Shown here piece after piece: positions 52,016-63,655 of a stretch of DNA of 64,000 bases. The first letter of the stretch is position 1; every line of letters starts with the position of its first letter. The stretch is from an uncultured beta proteobacterium (GTDB lineage Bacteria; Pseudomonadota; Gammaproteobacteria; Burkholderiales; Rhodocyclaceae): NCBI GenBank assembly GCA_903908065.1, contig CAIVQO010000098.1, positions 95,394 through 159,393 of the forward strand, read 5' to 3'. Below the pieces are notes generated by a model, which saw only the letters and a list, made by a program, of their open reading frames with translations, made no database searches and had not been told where the DNA came from. The translations under genes and the position numbers were made by a program.

Positions 52016-52855
52016 ATGAAAACAACGCTGACAGCCCAACTCAAATCGATAGTCGTTGCCGGAATGGCGGTCGGAGTGCTTGCCGGTTGCGCGACCTCGG
52101 GAAATCCCAAGGATCCAATCGAAGGTTTCAATCGCGCGATGTTCGCCTTCAACGAGGGCTTGGATTCCGCAATCGTGAAGCCGGTGGCGAAAGGCTATGA
52201 AGCCGTACTCCCGTCGCCAGTCCGCACCGGCGTAACAAACTTCTTTGCCAACATCGACGACCTTTTCATCGGCGTAAATAATCTGCTTCAGGGGAAGATT
52301 CCCCAGGCATTCAACGACTTTGGTCGTGTTGCCATCAATTCCACGATCGGTTTGCTGGGTGTGCTGGATGTCGCCTCGGAAGCTGGCCTGGAAAAGCATG
52401 AAGAGGACTTCGGCCAGACCTTCGGTCGTTGGGGCGTGGGCAACGGGGCTTATGTCGTAATTCCGGTGTTCGGCCCCCGCACTGCCCGCGATACGGTTGG
52501 CCTCGTGCTGGATGTCGCCGCCGATCCGGTGGCAAATCATCGGCCCAAGCGTACGCGTGACGCCGCCCTGGTTTTGCGCACGATCAGCGATCGCGCCAAC
52601 CTCCTGCCTGCCGACAAGGTGGTCGAGGAGGCTGCGCTGGACAAGTACTCTTATATGCGCGACGCCTATTTGCAGCGCCGTCGCAACCTTATCCACGACG
52701 GCAACCCGCCGCGCGAGGTTGAGGCCAATGCCGACATCGAGCAGATGGCGCCGCTTGCTGCTCCGGCAGACTCATTTTCTGGGCCCCGTGCATCGGCGTC
52801 TTCTGTTCCGGTTCTGGCCCTGCAGGCCGAATCGACAGTTGGCAACAGTCAGTAA
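52016..52855 (+). CDS. mlaA: MlaA (VacJ) outer membrane lipoprotein
   Basis: 279 residues. Lipobox LAGC (C25) and the VacJ signature DPIEGFNRAMFAFNEGLD are clear, as are NLLQGK and FGRWGVGNGAYVVIPVFGP. MlaA removes mislocalised phospholipid from the outer leaflet. Unlike in E. coli, it is encoded inside the mla operon. The last ~50 residues are a poorly conserved Ala/Ser/Pro-rich tail. Confidence 0.95.
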   Translation: MKTTLTAQLKSIVVAGMAVGVLAGCATSGNPKDPIEGFNRAMFAFNEGLDSAIVKPVAKGYEAVLPSPVRTGVTNFFANIDDLFIGVNNLLQGKIPQAFNDFGRVAINSTIGLLGVLDVASEAGLEKHEEDFGQTFGRWGVGNGAYVVIPVFGPRTARDTVGLVLDVAADPVANHRPKRTRDAALVLRTISDRANLLPADKVVEEAALDKYSYMRDAYLQRRRNLIHDGNPPREVEANADIEQMAPLAAPADSFSGPRASASSVPVLALQAESTVGNSQ

Positions 52856-52912
52856 TAATTCTCAGCTTCCGGTCCGGATTTCTCCGGTACCGGCGATCCA
52901 CAGGAAAGCCAC

Positions 52913-53533
52913 ATGAAATTCCTTTTCGCTTTGTTTAGCGCCCTGCTGTTTGCCGGTTCAGCGTCGGCTCAGGAACTGTCCCCGGACGCGCTGATCAAGA
53001 ATGTGACCAACGAGGTTCTCGATATCGTTCGCAAGGACAAGGAAATCCAGTCCGGCAATACCCGGAAGGCGATCGAACTGGTCGAGGGCAAGGTGCTTCC
53101 GCACTTCAATTTCACTCGCATGACCCAGCTCGCCATGGCTCGCGATTGGCGCCAGGCCAATGCTGCTCAGCAAAAGGCGCTCACCGACGAGTTTCGTACC
53201 CTTTTGGTACGTACCTATTCGAAGGCACTGACCGAGTACAAAAACCAGACCATCGATTTCCGGCCTTTCACTGCAAAGCCCGGTGAAACCGATGTCCGGG
53301 TCCGTACCGAGATCAAGCAATCGGGTGCCGGCAAGAACATCGAGCTGGATTACTACCTGGAAAAGTCCGGAGCTGCCTGGAAGGTATATGACATCGAAGT
53401 CGGCGGCATCAGCCTGGTCACCAACTACCGGGAGTCCTTCGCCGCCGAGGTTCGCAACAACGGCATCGACGGTCTGGTCAAGTCGCTGCAGGCAAAAAAC
53501 AAGTCCGGCGAGGCTGCTTCGGTCAAGAAATGA
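52913..53533 (+). CDS. mlaC: Periplasmic phospholipid-binding protein MlaC
   Basis: 206 residues with a signal peptide (MKFLFALFSALLFAGSASAQ). The Ttg2D/MlaC fold is recognised by VEGKVLPHFNFTRMTQLAMARDWRQ and the LVTNYRESFAAEVRNNGIDGL C-terminus. It shuttles lipid between MlaA and MlaD. Overlaps mlaB by four bases. Confidence 0.95.
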   Translation: MKFLFALFSALLFAGSASAQELSPDALIKNVTNEVLDIVRKDKEIQSGNTRKAIELVEGKVLPHFNFTRMTQLAMARDWRQANAAQQKALTDEFRTLLVRTYSKALTEYKNQTIDFRPFTAKPGETDVRVRTEIKQSGAGKNIELDYYLEKSGAAWKVYDIEVGGISLVTNYRESFAAEVRNNGIDGLVKSLQAKNKSGEAASVKK

Positions 53534-53811
53534 TCCGTACCCTGGCTGATCGCGTCGAGGTATCCGGGCCGATGACCATGGCTGGTGCGGCCACATTGCT
53601 GGCCGAGGGTGAGGCGGTGATTCTGGCGAACCCGCCGGTCTTTGATCTCTCTGGCGTCACTGAAATGGACTCTTCCTGCCTGGCCGTGATTTTTGGCTGG
53701 GTGCGTGCTGCCCGCAAGGCTGGCAAGACGGTACAGTTGCTCAACCCCCCGCGGAACCTGCTGAGTCTCGCCGAGGTTTACGGCGTAAGCGATCTGCTGC
53801 CGCAGCACTGA
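53530..53811 (+). CDS. mlaB: STAS-domain protein MlaB
   Basis: 93 residues, a single STAS domain (FDLSGVTEMDSSCLAVIFGWVRAA) that binds MlaF and is needed for assembly and activity of the transporter. Position at the end of the mla genes is standard. Confidence 0.9.
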   Translation: MIRTLADRVEVSGPMTMAGAATLLAEGEAVILANPPVFDLSGVTEMDSSCLAVIFGWVRAARKAGKTVQLLNPPRNLLSLAEVYGVSDLLPQH

Positions 53812-53833
53812 CCGCGGCGTTTTGCCAGGTCCC

Positions 53834-54742
53834 ATGTCTTCCGCGATCCGCATTGAGCAGGTCTCCAAGCGCTTTGGCAGCGTTCAGGCGCTGGATGGCG
53901 TCGAGCTTGAGATAGCTCAGGGCGAGTTCTTCGGCTTGCTCGGGCCCAATGGGGCCGGCAAGACAACCCTGATCTCGGCGCTCGCCGGACTGGTCCGACC
54001 CGACTCCGGGCGCTTGCGGGTTATGGGCAAGGATGTCCAGGCAGATTACCGTGCCGCTCGACGCCAACTGGGTGTCGTGCCCCAGGAACTGGTTTTCGAT
54101 CCGTTTTTTTCGGTCCGGGAGTCGCTGCAGATCCAATCTGGCTACTTTGGCATCGCGGACAACGAGGCCTGGATAGACGAGATTCTCGAGAATCTGGGCC
54201 TGACTTCCAAAGCAGATGCCAACATGCGCATGCTTTCGGGCGGCATGAAGCGGCGAGTCTTGGTCGCTCAGGCTCTTGTACACCGGCCGCCGGTGATTGT
54301 GCTGGACGAGCCGACGGCCGGCGTTGATGTCGAACTGCGCCAAACGCTCTGGGCATTCATTCGGCGCCTCAACCAGGCGGGCCACACAATCGTGCTGACC
54401 ACGCATTACCTTGAAGAAGCCGAGATGCTCTGCAACCGCATCGCCATGCTCAAGGCAGGTCGCATCGTGGCGCTTGATACCACAGGGAATCTCCTGCGCC
54501 GTTTTTCCACGCACAGCCTGCGCCTGCGCACCGACCGCAAAATGCCGGCTGAGCTGCTGGCGGGAGGCACCGAGAGCGGCGGCTGGTGGTCGCTTCCCTT
54601 CGATACCTTCGACCAAGTCGAGGGCCTGCTGGCCCGGGTGCGTACAGCGGGTTGTGGAATTTCCGATCTTGAAATCGGCAAGCCGGACCTGGAGGAAGTG
54701 TTCGTTCGGGTCATGCAGGGTCAGCAGGCGGGGCAGGGCTGA
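53834..54742 (+). CDS. ABC-2 type exporter ATP-binding protein (YadG-like)
   Basis: 302 residues. Walker A GPNGAGKTTL (about 37-46), signature LSGGMKRRVLVAQAL, Walker B VIVLDEPTAGVD. The ATG used is the second of two close in-frame candidates (the first is four codons upstream). With the permease three bases downstream it forms a drug/polysaccharide-type exporter of unknown substrate that is regularly found between mlaB and bolA in betaproteobacteria (recalled). Confidence 0.9.
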   Translation: MSSAIRIEQVSKRFGSVQALDGVELEIAQGEFFGLLGPNGAGKTTLISALAGLVRPDSGRLRVMGKDVQADYRAARRQLGVVPQELVFDPFFSVRESLQIQSGYFGIADNEAWIDEILENLGLTSKADANMRMLSGGMKRRVLVAQALVHRPPVIVLDEPTAGVDVELRQTLWAFIRRLNQAGHTIVLTTHYLEEAEMLCNRIAMLKAGRIVALDTTGNLLRRFSTHSLRLRTDRKMPAELLAGGTESGGWWSLPFDTFDQVEGLLARVRTAGCGISDLEIGKPDLEEVFVRVMQGQQAGQG

Positions 54743-54745
54743 AAC

Positions 54746-55501
54746 ATGCGTGGCGGATTCTCCACACTGCTCTACAAGGAAGTGCTGCGCTTCTGGAAGG
54801 TCGCTGCGCAGACGGTTGCCGCGCCCGTCCTTACGGCCCTGCTTTACCTGCTGATCTTCTCCCACGTGCTGGAAGGACACGTCAAGATCCATGGCGTTGC
54901 GTATACCGCCTTCCTGATCCCGGGCCTGGTGATCATGTCGGTGCTGCAGAATGCGTTTGCCAATTCCTCGTCGTCATTGATCCAGTCCAAGGTCACCGGC
55001 AACATTGTTTTTGTCCTGCTGCCGCCGATCTCCTACCTCGAGTTTTTCGCCGCCTATGTGCTGGCGGCGGTGGTGCGCGGGTGTGTGGTCGGTGGTGGTG
55101 TGCTGCTGGCGACCCTGTGGTTCGCCCCGGTGAGTTTTGCCGAGCCGTGGTGGATCCTGATCTTCGCCGTGCTCGGCGGTGCCATCCTCGGCAGCTTGGG
55201 CGTAATCGCCGGTATCTGGGCGGAAAAGTTCGACCAGCTCGCGGCTTTCCAGAATTTCCTGATCATGCCCCTGACCTTCCTGTCGGGCGTGTTCTATTCG
55301 GTGCATTCGTTGCCGCCGTTCTGGCAGCAACTTTCGCACTGGAACCCGATTTTCTACATGATCGATGGCTTTCGCCATGGCTTTTTCGGCGTTTCCGACG
55401 CCTCGCCCTGGCTCAGCCTGGCGGTGGTTGGCAGCTGCTTCGCGATCCTGACCGTTTTTACCCTTAACCTGCTGAAGAGCGGCTACAAGCTGCGCGCCTG
55501 A
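54746..55501 (+). CDS. ABC-2 type exporter permease (YadH-like)
   Basis: 251 residues, six hydrophobic helices. The ABC-2 motif is in the segment around FQNFLIMPLTFLSGVFYSV followed by FWQQLSHWNPIFYMIDGFR. Partner of the ATPase encoded just upstream. Confidence 0.92.
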   Translation: MRGGFSTLLYKEVLRFWKVAAQTVAAPVLTALLYLLIFSHVLEGHVKIHGVAYTAFLIPGLVIMSVLQNAFANSSSSLIQSKVTGNIVFVLLPPISYLEFFAAYVLAAVVRGCVVGGGVLLATLWFAPVSFAEPWWILIFAVLGGAILGSLGVIAGIWAEKFDQLAAFQNFLIMPLTFLSGVFYSVHSLPPFWQQLSHWNPIFYMIDGFRHGFFGVSDASPWLSLAVVGSCFAILTVFTLNLLKSGYKLRA

Positions 55502-55511
55502 GGAGATCACC

Positions 55512-57036
<1,525 letters not shown>

Positions 57037-57040
57037 CCCC

Positions 57041-57682
57041 ATGAACGGAATCACCATTGCCCTTTCCAAGGGCCGCATTTTCGAGGAGACGCTGCCGCTC
57101 CTCAAGGCGGCCGGCATCGTGCCAGCCGAAGACCCCGAGAAGTCGCGCAAGTTGATCATCGGCACCAACCGCGACGACGTGCGCGTGGTCATCGTGCGGG
57201 CCTCGGACGTCCCGACCTACGTACAGTACGGCGCGGCCGATCTAGGCATCGCCGGCAAGGACGTGCTGCTCGAACATGGTGGCATCGGCCTCTACCAGCC
57301 GCTCGACCTCAAGATCGCGCGCTGTCGAATGTGCGTCGCGGCGCCGACCGGATTCGACTATGCGGCGGCCGTGCGGCGTGGCGCGCGCTTGCGCATCGCC
57401 ACCAAGTACATTGCCGTGGCGCGCGAGCACTTCGCCGCCAAGGGTGTGCATGTCGACCTGATCAAGCTCTATGGCTCCATGGAATTGGCGCCGCTGGCGG
57501 GCTTGGCCGAGGCCATTGTGGACCTGGTGTCCTCCGGCGCGACTCTGAAGGCCAACAACCTGGTCGAGGTTGAGGAAATCATGCAGATTTCCTCGCGTCT
57601 GGTGGTGAACCAGGCGGCGCTGAAGATCAAGCGCGAACTCTTGCAGCCGGTGATCGCGGCGATCGAAGGAGCCGTCAAATGA
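57041..57682 (+). CDS. hisG: ATP phosphoribosyltransferase, short form
   Basis: 213 residues, the HisG-S form that lacks the C-terminal regulatory domain and needs HisZ, which is not in this window. Motifs: [15 protein letters not shown] at the N-terminus, [15 protein letters not shown], and the PRPP loop [16 protein letters not shown]. First step of histidine synthesis. Overlaps hisD by four bases. Confidence 0.95.
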   Translation: MNGITIALSKGRIFEETLPLLKAAGIVPAEDPEKSRKLIIGTNRDDVRVVIVRASDVPTYVQYGAADLGIAGKDVLLEHGGIGLYQPLDLKIARCRMCVAAPTGFDYAAAVRRGARLRIATKYIAVAREHFAAKGVHVDLIKLYGSMELAPLAGLAEAIVDLVSSGATLKANNLVEVEEIMQISSRLVVNQAALKIKRELLQPVIAAIEGAVK

Positions 57683-58974
57683 TTCGCCGTCTGTCCAGCG
57701 CCGACTCCGGGTTTGCCGCGACCCTCGATGCCTTGATGCACTTCGACAATTCGACCGATGACGCCATCGAGAAGATCGTCGCCGAAATCTTGGCCCGCGT
57801 GCGGCGCGAGGGCGATCCGGCAGTGCTCGATTACACGCGCCGTTTCGACAAGCTGGAACTCGGTAGCATGGCGGAGCTTGAATTGCCGCGCGCCGAATTG
57901 CGGCACGCACTGGATCGGCTACCGCCAGCGCAGCGCAAGGCGCTCGAAACAGCCGCGGAACGCGTAAGCAGTTATCACGAGCGCCAGAAAATGGAGTCGT
58001 GGAGCTTCACCGAGGCCGACGGCACGCGCCTGGGGCAAAAGGTCACGCCGCTCGACCGCGTTGGACTTTATGTGCCCGGCGGCAAGGCGGCCTATCCGAG
58101 TTCGGTGCTGATGAATGCGCTGCCGGCCAAAGTGGCGGGAGTCGGCGAGTTGGTCATGGTGGTTCCCACCCCCCGCGGCGAGAAAAATGCGCTGGTATTG
58201 GCGGCCGCCTGTCTTGTCGGCGTGGATCGCGTATTTACCATCGGTGGTGCCCAGGCAGTTGCCGCACTCGCCTATGGCACGCAGACCGTGCCGCAGGTGG
58301 ACAAGATCGTCGGTCCCGGTAACGCCTATGTTGCGGCAGCCAAGCGCCGGGTGTTTGGTACTGTCGGCATCGACATGGTGGCCGGCCCCTCCGAGGTGTT
58401 GATCATCGCCGACTGCACGGCGAATCCCGACTGGGTGGCGATCGACCTGTTCGCCCAGGCGGAGCACGACGAACTGGCGCAAGCGATCCTGCTGTGTCCT
58501 GATGCCGAGTTCATTGCGAGAGTGAAGGCCAGCATCGAGCGGCTGTTGCCGACCATGCCGCGCCGCGAAGTCATTTCCGCATCTCTCGCCGGCCGCGGCG
58601 CGCTGATCCAGGTGGCGAGTCTCGACGAAGCCTGCGAGATTGCCAATCGTATTGCGCCAGAACACCTTGAGCTGTCGGTTTCCGATCCGGCACCGCTGGT
58701 GGAAAAGATCCGCCACGCCGGTGCCATCTTCATCGGCCACCATGCTTCCGAATCCTTGGGCGACTACTGCGCCGGTCCCAACCACGTCCTGCCGACCTCG
58801 CGTAGCGCGCGCTTTTCCTCGCCGCTGGGTGTCTACGATTTCCAGAAGCGCTCCAGCCTGATCGAAGTTTCGGCGGCGGGGGCGAAGGCGCTCGGCCCGA
58901 TTGCCTCTACCCTGGCGCACGGCGAGGGTCTTACCGCGCACGCGCGGGCGGCGGAACTGCGCTGCGAATCCTGA
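57679..58974 (+). CDS. hisD: Histidinol dehydrogenase
   Basis: 431 residues; two-step NAD-dependent oxidation of L-histidinol to histidine, zinc enzyme. Signatures [47 protein letters not shown] and the zinc/catalytic region [14 protein letters not shown]; the catalytic Glu-His pair is in APEHLEL and the late His in [15 protein letters not shown] region. Its stop is 15 bases from the stop of the convergent hisC. Confidence 0.96.
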   Translation: MIRRLSSADSGFAATLDALMHFDNSTDDAIEKIVAEILARVRREGDPAVLDYTRRFDKLELGSMAELELPRAELRHALDRLPPAQRKALETAAERVSSYHERQKMESWSFTEADGTRLGQKVTPLDRVGLYVPGGKAAYPSSVLMNALPAKVAGVGELVMVVPTPRGEKNALVLAAACLVGVDRVFTIGGAQAVAALAYGTQTVPQVDKIVGPGNAYVAAAKRRVFGTVGIDMVAGPSEVLIIADCTANPDWVAIDLFAQAEHDELAQAILLCPDAEFIARVKASIERLLPTMPRREVISASLAGRGALIQVASLDEACEIANRIAPEHLELSVSDPAPLVEKIRHAGAIFIGHHASESLGDYCAGPNHVLPTSRSARFSSPLGVYDFQKRSSLIEVSAAGAKALGPIASTLAHGEGLTAHARAAELRCES

Positions 58975-58989
58975 GTTGCGCGGGACCCC

Positions 58990-60048
58990 TCAGCCGAGAA
59001 TTTCCGTTAGCGCGGCTATCAGGGCCTCACATTGCGCATCGGTGCCGACCGTGATGCGCAGGAACTGATCGATCCGTGGCGCCTTGAAATGGCGCACGAT
59101 TATGCTGCGTTGGCGTAGCGCCAGCGCCGACTTTTCCGCATCGTGCAGTGGATGGCGTGCGAAGACGAAATTGGCGGCCGAAGGAATGACCTCAAAGCCA
59201 AGTGCCGACAAATCGGCCACCAGCGTTTCCCGGGTGGCGATTACCGCGCGGCGCGTGGTTTCGAAATGCTCGCGATCCTCAATTGCGGCGACGGCGCCGG
59301 CAATTGCGAGGCGATCCAGTGGGTAGGAATTGAAGCTGTTCTTGACGCGTTCCAGCGCTTCGATCAACTCCGGCTGCCCCACCGCAAACCCGACGCGCAG
59401 GCCTGCCAGCGATCGGGATTTGGAAAAGGTATGCACCACGAGCAGGTTGGGGTGGTCGGCAATCAGGGGAATGGCGCTCTCTCCGCCGAAGTCAACATAG
59501 GCTTCGTCAATCACCACCACCGAGTCGGGGTTGGCGCGCAGGATGTCGCCGATTTCATCGAGCGACAACATGCGCCCGGTGGGGGCATTCGGGTTGGGAA
59601 AGACGATCCCGCCATTGGGCCTGGCGTAGTCGGACCCCCGGATCGAGAAGTCGTCATCCAGTGCCACGGTTTCATAGTCGATCTGGTAGAGGCCGCAATA
59701 CACCGGATAAAAGCTGTAGCTGATGTCCGGAAAAAGCACCGGACGCTCATGTTTGAGCAGACCAAGGAAGACGTGGGCGAGAACCTCGTCCGAGCCATTG
59801 CCGACAAAAACCTGTTGCGGAGTCAGGCCGTGAAGGCCGGCGACCGCTCGCTTCAAGGCGTCGGCGTTGGGATCTGGGTAGAGCTTGAGTGACTCGTCGG
59901 CGGCCGCGCGAATTGCCTCCAGCGCGCGCGGCGAGGGCCCGTAGGGGTTCTCGTTGGTGTTCAGCTTGATCAGGTTGGCGAGCTTGGGTTGCTCACCCGG
60001 GACGTAGGGCGTGAGGCCCTTGACGACATCGCTCCAGAAGCGGCTCAT
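58990..60048 (-). CDS. hisC: Histidinol-phosphate aminotransferase
   Basis: 352 residues, PLP class I/II fold. PLP Lys in [15 protein letters not shown], and the N-terminal [15 protein letters not shown] and FVGNGSDE segments are typical; C-terminal FLRITVGT carries the substrate Arg. It is the only his gene on the minus strand, lying between hisD and hisB, so it is transcribed apart from the rest of the operon. Confidence 0.94.
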   Translation of the reverse strand: MSRFWSDVVKGLTPYVPGEQPKLANLIKLNTNENPYGPSPRALEAIRAAADESLKLYPDPNADALKRAVAGLHGLTPQQVFVGNGSDEVLAHVFLGLLKHERPVLFPDISYSFYPVYCGLYQIDYETVALDDDFSIRGSDYARPNGGIVFPNPNAPTGRMLSLDEIGDILRANPDSVVVIDEAYVDFGGESAIPLIADHPNLLVVHTFSKSRSLAGLRVGFAVGQPELIEALERVKNSFNSYPLDRLAIAGAVAAIEDREHFETTRRAVIATRETLVADLSALGFEVIPSAANFVFARHPLHDAEKSALALRQRSIIVRHFKAPRIDQFLRITVGTDAQCEALIAALTEILG

Positions 60049-60107
60049 GGCAAGGTGTATGGCGGGTGGAATGGCGGTTGGGCGCGTCGCGCGCGGTACT
60101 AGGCCGA

Positions 60108-60116
60108 TGGTATCAT
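60108..60116 (+). promoter_or_regulatory. Extended -10 element before hisB
   Basis: TGG-TATCAT lies 36 bases before the hisB ATG in the 103-base hisC/hisB divergent gap. No matching -35 is seen. Because hisC is inverted, hisBHAFIE need a start site here. Confidence 0.45.
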
Positions 60117-60151
60117 GTACGCCTTAACCCCTTGTTTGATGTTCCGACGCC

Positions 60152-60739
60152 ATGCGGCACGCTGAAATAACGCGCAATACCCTGGAGACGCAAATTCGCG
60201 TCGTCGTCGACCTTGACGGCTCCGGCACTTCCAAGCTCACGACCGGCGTCGGCTTCTTCGATCATATGCTGGACCAGATCGCGCGCCACGGCATGATCGA
60301 TTTGACCGTCGAGGCTAAGGGCGACTTGCACATCGACGCCCACCACACCGTCGAGGATGTGGGCATCGCGCTGGGGCAGGCCCTGAGCAAGGCTGTCGGC
60401 GACAAGAAAGGTTTGCGTCGCTACGGAAATGCTTACGTGCCGCTCGACGAAGCCTTGTCGCGCGTGGTGGTCGATCTGTCCGGGCGGCCGGGCCTGGTGT
60501 TCAATGTTCCGTTCACCCGCGCCACCATTGGCGAGTTCGACGTCGATCTGGTGCGTGAGTTCTTCCAGGGACTGGTGAACCACGCCGCCATCACGGTGCA
60601 CATCGATGCCTTACGCGGCGACAACTCGCACCATCAGGCCGAGACGGTGTTCAAGGCGTTTGCCCGCGCCCTGCGCATGGCGGTGGAAGCCGATCCGCGT
60701 GCGGCGGGCGCCATTCCCTCGACCAAAGGCGCGCTCTGA
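60152..60739 (+). CDS. hisB: Imidazoleglycerol-phosphate dehydratase
   Basis: 195 residues, the monofunctional dehydratase without the HAD phosphatase half found in E. coli. Metal-binding motifs [26 protein letters not shown] and [16 protein letters not shown] are all intact. Confidence 0.96.
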   Translation: MRHAEITRNTLETQIRVVVDLDGSGTSKLTTGVGFFDHMLDQIARHGMIDLTVEAKGDLHIDAHHTVEDVGIALGQALSKAVGDKKGLRRYGNAYVPLDEALSRVVVDLSGRPGLVFNVPFTRATIGEFDVDLVREFFQGLVNHAAITVHIDALRGDNSHHQAETVFKAFARALRMAVEADPRAAGAIPSTKGAL

Positions 60740-60749
60740 GCGTTCCCCG

Positions 60750-61388
60750 ATGAGTTCTGTGGTCGTTGTCGATTACGGCATGGGTAACCTGCGTTCGGTG
60801 GCCAAGGCCATCGAACACGTGGCGCCCGAGGCTGAGGTTCTTGTCAGCTCCGATGCGGCGCAGATTGCTGCCGCGGATCGCGTCGTCGTTCCCGGTCAGG
60901 GGGCGATGCCCGATTGCATGCGGGAACTCGCCGCTCGCGGTTTGCGCGAGGCCGTGATTCGCGCTGCGGCAGAGAAGCCCTTTCTTGGCATCTGCGTCGG
61001 CCTGCAAATGCTTTTCGGCCACGCCGAGGAAGGCAATGTGACGGGCCTCGAGATTCTTCCCGGACGGGTGCCGCGATTTCCGGATGCGGCCATGCGGGCG
61101 GCCGACGGCTCACGCCTCAAGGTGCCCCACATGGGATGGAACCGTGTGCATCAGGCCGAGCCCCATCCCTTGTGGGACGGCATCGAGGATGACGCGCGCT
61201 TCTATTTCGTGCATAGCTATTACGTCGAGCCGACAGACCCTGAGGTAATCGCCGGCTCGAGTAACTATGGCATCCCCTTTACCAGCGCGGTTGCCCGCGA
61301 TAACATCTTCGCCGTTCAGTTTCATCCGGAAAAAAGCGCCCAGGGCGGGCTGCGCCTGCTGGGCAATTTCATGCGCTGGAAACCCTGA
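60750..61388 (+). CDS. hisH: Imidazole glycerol phosphate synthase, glutaminase subunit
   Basis: 212 residues. Class I amidotransferase nucleophile C82 in FLGICVGLQ and the His-Glu pair in AVQFHPEKS. Supplies ammonia to HisF. The ATG lies 11 bases after hisB; an upstream frame extension is a shadow of hisB. Confidence 0.95.
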   Translation: MSSVVVVDYGMGNLRSVAKAIEHVAPEAEVLVSSDAAQIAAADRVVVPGQGAMPDCMRELAARGLREAVIRAAAEKPFLGICVGLQMLFGHAEEGNVTGLEILPGRVPRFPDAAMRAADGSRLKVPHMGWNRVHQAEPHPLWDGIEDDARFYFVHSYYVEPTDPEVIAGSSNYGIPFTSAVARDNIFAVQFHPEKSAQGGLRLLGNFMRWKP

Positions 61389-61427
61389 TCGCCGGACTTG
61401 CCGGTAACCTGTTCTGCATATACTCCC

Positions 61428-62180
61428 ATGCTGCTGATACCCGCGATCGATCTCAAAGACGGCCATTGCGTGCGCCTCAGGCAAGGCGCGATGGAAGATG
61501 CCACGGTTTTCTCCGAAGACCCGGCGGCCATGGCGAGACACTGGATAGACAAGGGCGCGCGTCGCCTGCATCTGGTCGACCTGAACGGTGCTTTCGCCGG
61601 CAAGCCGAAGAACGAAGCCGCGATCAAGGAAATCCTGAATGAGGTCGGCGACGAGATCCCGGTCCAACTGGGTGGTGGCATCCGCGACCTCGATACCATC
61701 GAGCGTTGCCTTGACGATGGCCTCAGCTACGTGATCATCGGCACGGCGGCGGTCAAGAACCCCGGATTCCTGCATGACGCCTGTGGAGCTTTCCCTGGTC
61801 ATATCATCGTCGGGCTCGACGCGCGCGACGGGAAGGTCGCAGTTGACGGCTGGTCGAAGATGACCGGTCATGACGTAATCGATCTGGCCAAAAAATTTGA
61901 GGACTACGGGGTTGAGGCGGTGATCTACACCGACATCGGTCGCGACGGAATGCTTTCCGGCGTCAATATCGAGGCGACCGTCAAGCTTGCCCAAGCCCTG
62001 CGTATACCGGTTATCGCCAGCGGCGGCATCGCCAGCCTGAAGGATGTCAAGGCGCTTTGCGCCGTCGAGAGCGAAGGCATCATGGGGGCCATCACCGGCC
62101 GCGCCATCTACGAAGGCACCCTGGATTTCAAGAAGGCACAGGCCGAAGCCGACAAGGGCAAAAAGGCTCCCGCAGCCTGA
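61428..62180 (+). CDS. hisA: ProFAR isomerase (phosphoribosylformimino-AICAR-phosphate isomerase)
   Basis: 250 residues, beta-alpha barrel. Catalytic Asp in IPAIDLKDG (D8) and the second Asp in [10 protein letters not shown]; phosphate-binding QLGGGIRD and ASGGIAS. The start is the ATG opening [11 protein letters not shown] Lys/Ala-rich tail follows the barrel. Confidence 0.95.
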   Translation: MLLIPAIDLKDGHCVRLRQGAMEDATVFSEDPAAMARHWIDKGARRLHLVDLNGAFAGKPKNEAAIKEILNEVGDEIPVQLGGGIRDLDTIERCLDDGLSYVIIGTAAVKNPGFLHDACGAFPGHIIVGLDARDGKVAVDGWSKMTGHDVIDLAKKFEDYGVEAVIYTDIGRDGMLSGVNIEATVKLAQALRIPVIASGGIASLKDVKALCAVESEGIMGAITGRAIYEGTLDFKKAQAEADKGKKAPAA

Positions 62181-62191
62181 ACGGCCCAGCC

Positions 62192-62950
62192 ATGCTTGCC
62201 AAGCGCATCATCCCCTGCCTCGACGTCAACGCCGGCCGCGTGGTCAAGGGCGTCAATTTCGTCGAGTTGCGCGATGCCGGCGACCCGGTCGAGATCGCGC
62301 GCCGCTACGATGACCAGGGCGCCGACGAAATCACCTTCCTCGATATCACGGCCAGTTCCGACGATCGCGACATCATCCTGCACATCGTGGAGGCCTGTGC
62401 CGAGCAGGTGTTCATCCCGCTCACCGTTGGCGGTGGCGTAAGGAAGGTCGACGACGTGCGCCGGCTTCTGAATGCCGGCGCCGACAAGGTAAGCATGAAT
62501 ACGGCGGCGGTGCAGAATCCGCAGCTCGTGGCCGAAGCCTCGAACAAGGTCGGTAGCCAGTGTATCGTCGTGGCGATCGATGCCAAGCAGACCTCGCCCG
62601 GCAAGTGGGAAGTCTTTACCCATGGCGGCCGCAACAATACCGGCATCGATGCCATTGCATGGGCAGGTGAAGTAGAACGCCTGGGGGCGGGGGAAATCCT
62701 CCTCACCAGCATGGATCGGGATGGCACGAAAATCGGTTTCGATCTGCAACTTACCCGTGCCATTGCCGACGCCGTGGGCATTCCGGTCATCGCAAGCGGT
62801 GGTGTCGGCAATCTCCAGCACCTGGCGGATGGCGTCACCCAAGGCCGCGCCGATGCGGTGCTGGCCGCCAGCATTTTCCACTACGGTGAATTTACCGTGC
62901 GCCAGGCCAAGGAGTACATGCGCGATCAGGGGATCGAGGTGCGCTTGTGA
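62192..62950 (+). CDS. hisF: Imidazole glycerol phosphate synthase, cyclase subunit
   Basis: 252 residues. Catalytic Asp in [15 protein letters not shown] (D11) and Asp in [11 protein letters not shown] (D130 region); phosphate loops TVGGGVR and ASGGVGN. Makes IGP and AICAR with ammonia from HisH. Overlaps hisI by four bases (GTGA). Confidence 0.97.
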   Translation: MLAKRIIPCLDVNAGRVVKGVNFVELRDAGDPVEIARRYDDQGADEITFLDITASSDDRDIILHIVEACAEQVFIPLTVGGGVRKVDDVRRLLNAGADKVSMNTAAVQNPQLVAEASNKVGSQCIVVAIDAKQTSPGKWEVFTHGGRNNTGIDAIAWAGEVERLGAGEILLTSMDRDGTKIGFDLQLTRAIADAVGIPVIASGGVGNLQHLADGVTQGRADAVLAASIFHYGEFTVRQAKEYMRDQGIEVRL

Positions 62951-63333
62951 TTGAGGGATGGCTCGACGCCCTGAAGTGGGACGAACACGGTCTGATCCCG
63001 GCAATTGCACAGGACGCGGCGACCGGCGAAGTGCTGATGTTCGCCTGGATGAACCGCGAATCGCTTGCCCTGACGGTGGAGACGGGAAACGCAGTGTATT
63101 GGTCACGCTCCCGTGGCCGCCTGTGGCGCAAAGGCGAAGAATCCGGACATACGCAGACGGTCAAGGAACTTCGTGCCGATTGTGACAGCGACGTGCTGTT
63201 GCTGAAAATCGAGCAGATCGGCGGCATTGCCTGCCACACCGGTCGGCGCAGCTGTTTTTTCAACCGGCTCGATGCCACAGAGTGGCGTGATGTCGAACCG
63301 GTACTCAAGAATCCCAAGGAGATTTACAAATGA
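62947..63333 (+). CDS. hisI: Phosphoribosyl-AMP cyclohydrolase
   Basis: 128 residues, GTG start inside the hisF stop. Stand-alone cyclohydrolase, not fused to HisE. Zinc and magnesium site residues in [12 protein letters not shown] and [13 protein letters not shown]; core [20 protein letters not shown]. Confidence 0.96.
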   Translation: MIEGWLDALKWDEHGLIPAIAQDAATGEVLMFAWMNRESLALTVETGNAVYWSRSRGRLWRKGEESGHTQTVKELRADCDSDVLLLKIEQIGGIACHTGRRSCFFNRLDATEWRDVEPVLKNPKEIYK

Positions 63334-63653
63334 TCGATCTTGAAGTCATCCATCGCGTGCAGGCTACCTTGCGCGAACGCAAGGGGGCGGCGCCTGATTC
63401 GTCCTACGTGGCCAGCTTGTATGCCAAAGGTACCGATGCCATTTGCAAGAAGGTTGCCGAGGAAGCCGCAGAAACCATCATGGCGGCCAAGGATGGAGAC
63501 CGGCTGCATCTGGTGCGGGAGGTCACCGACCTCTGGTTCCATAGCATGGTCCTGCTGGCGCAGTTCGACATCGGGGTCGATGATGTGGTGGTGGAGTTCC
63601 GTCGTCGCGAAGGCATCTCCGGAATCGACGAAAAGAGAAGTCGGGGAGCCTGA
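63330..63653 (+). CDS. hisE: Phosphoribosyl-ATP pyrophosphatase
   Basis: 107 residues, MazG-like fold. The metal-binding helix [14 protein letters not shown] and downstream [13 protein letters not shown] are characteristic. Overlaps hisI by four bases; second step of the pathway. Confidence 0.95.
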   Translation: MIDLEVIHRVQATLRERKGAAPDSSYVASLYAKGTDAICKKVAEEAAETIMAAKDGDRLHLVREVTDLWFHSMVLLAQFDIGVDDVVVEFRRREGISGIDEKRSRGA

Positions 63654-63655
63654 CG

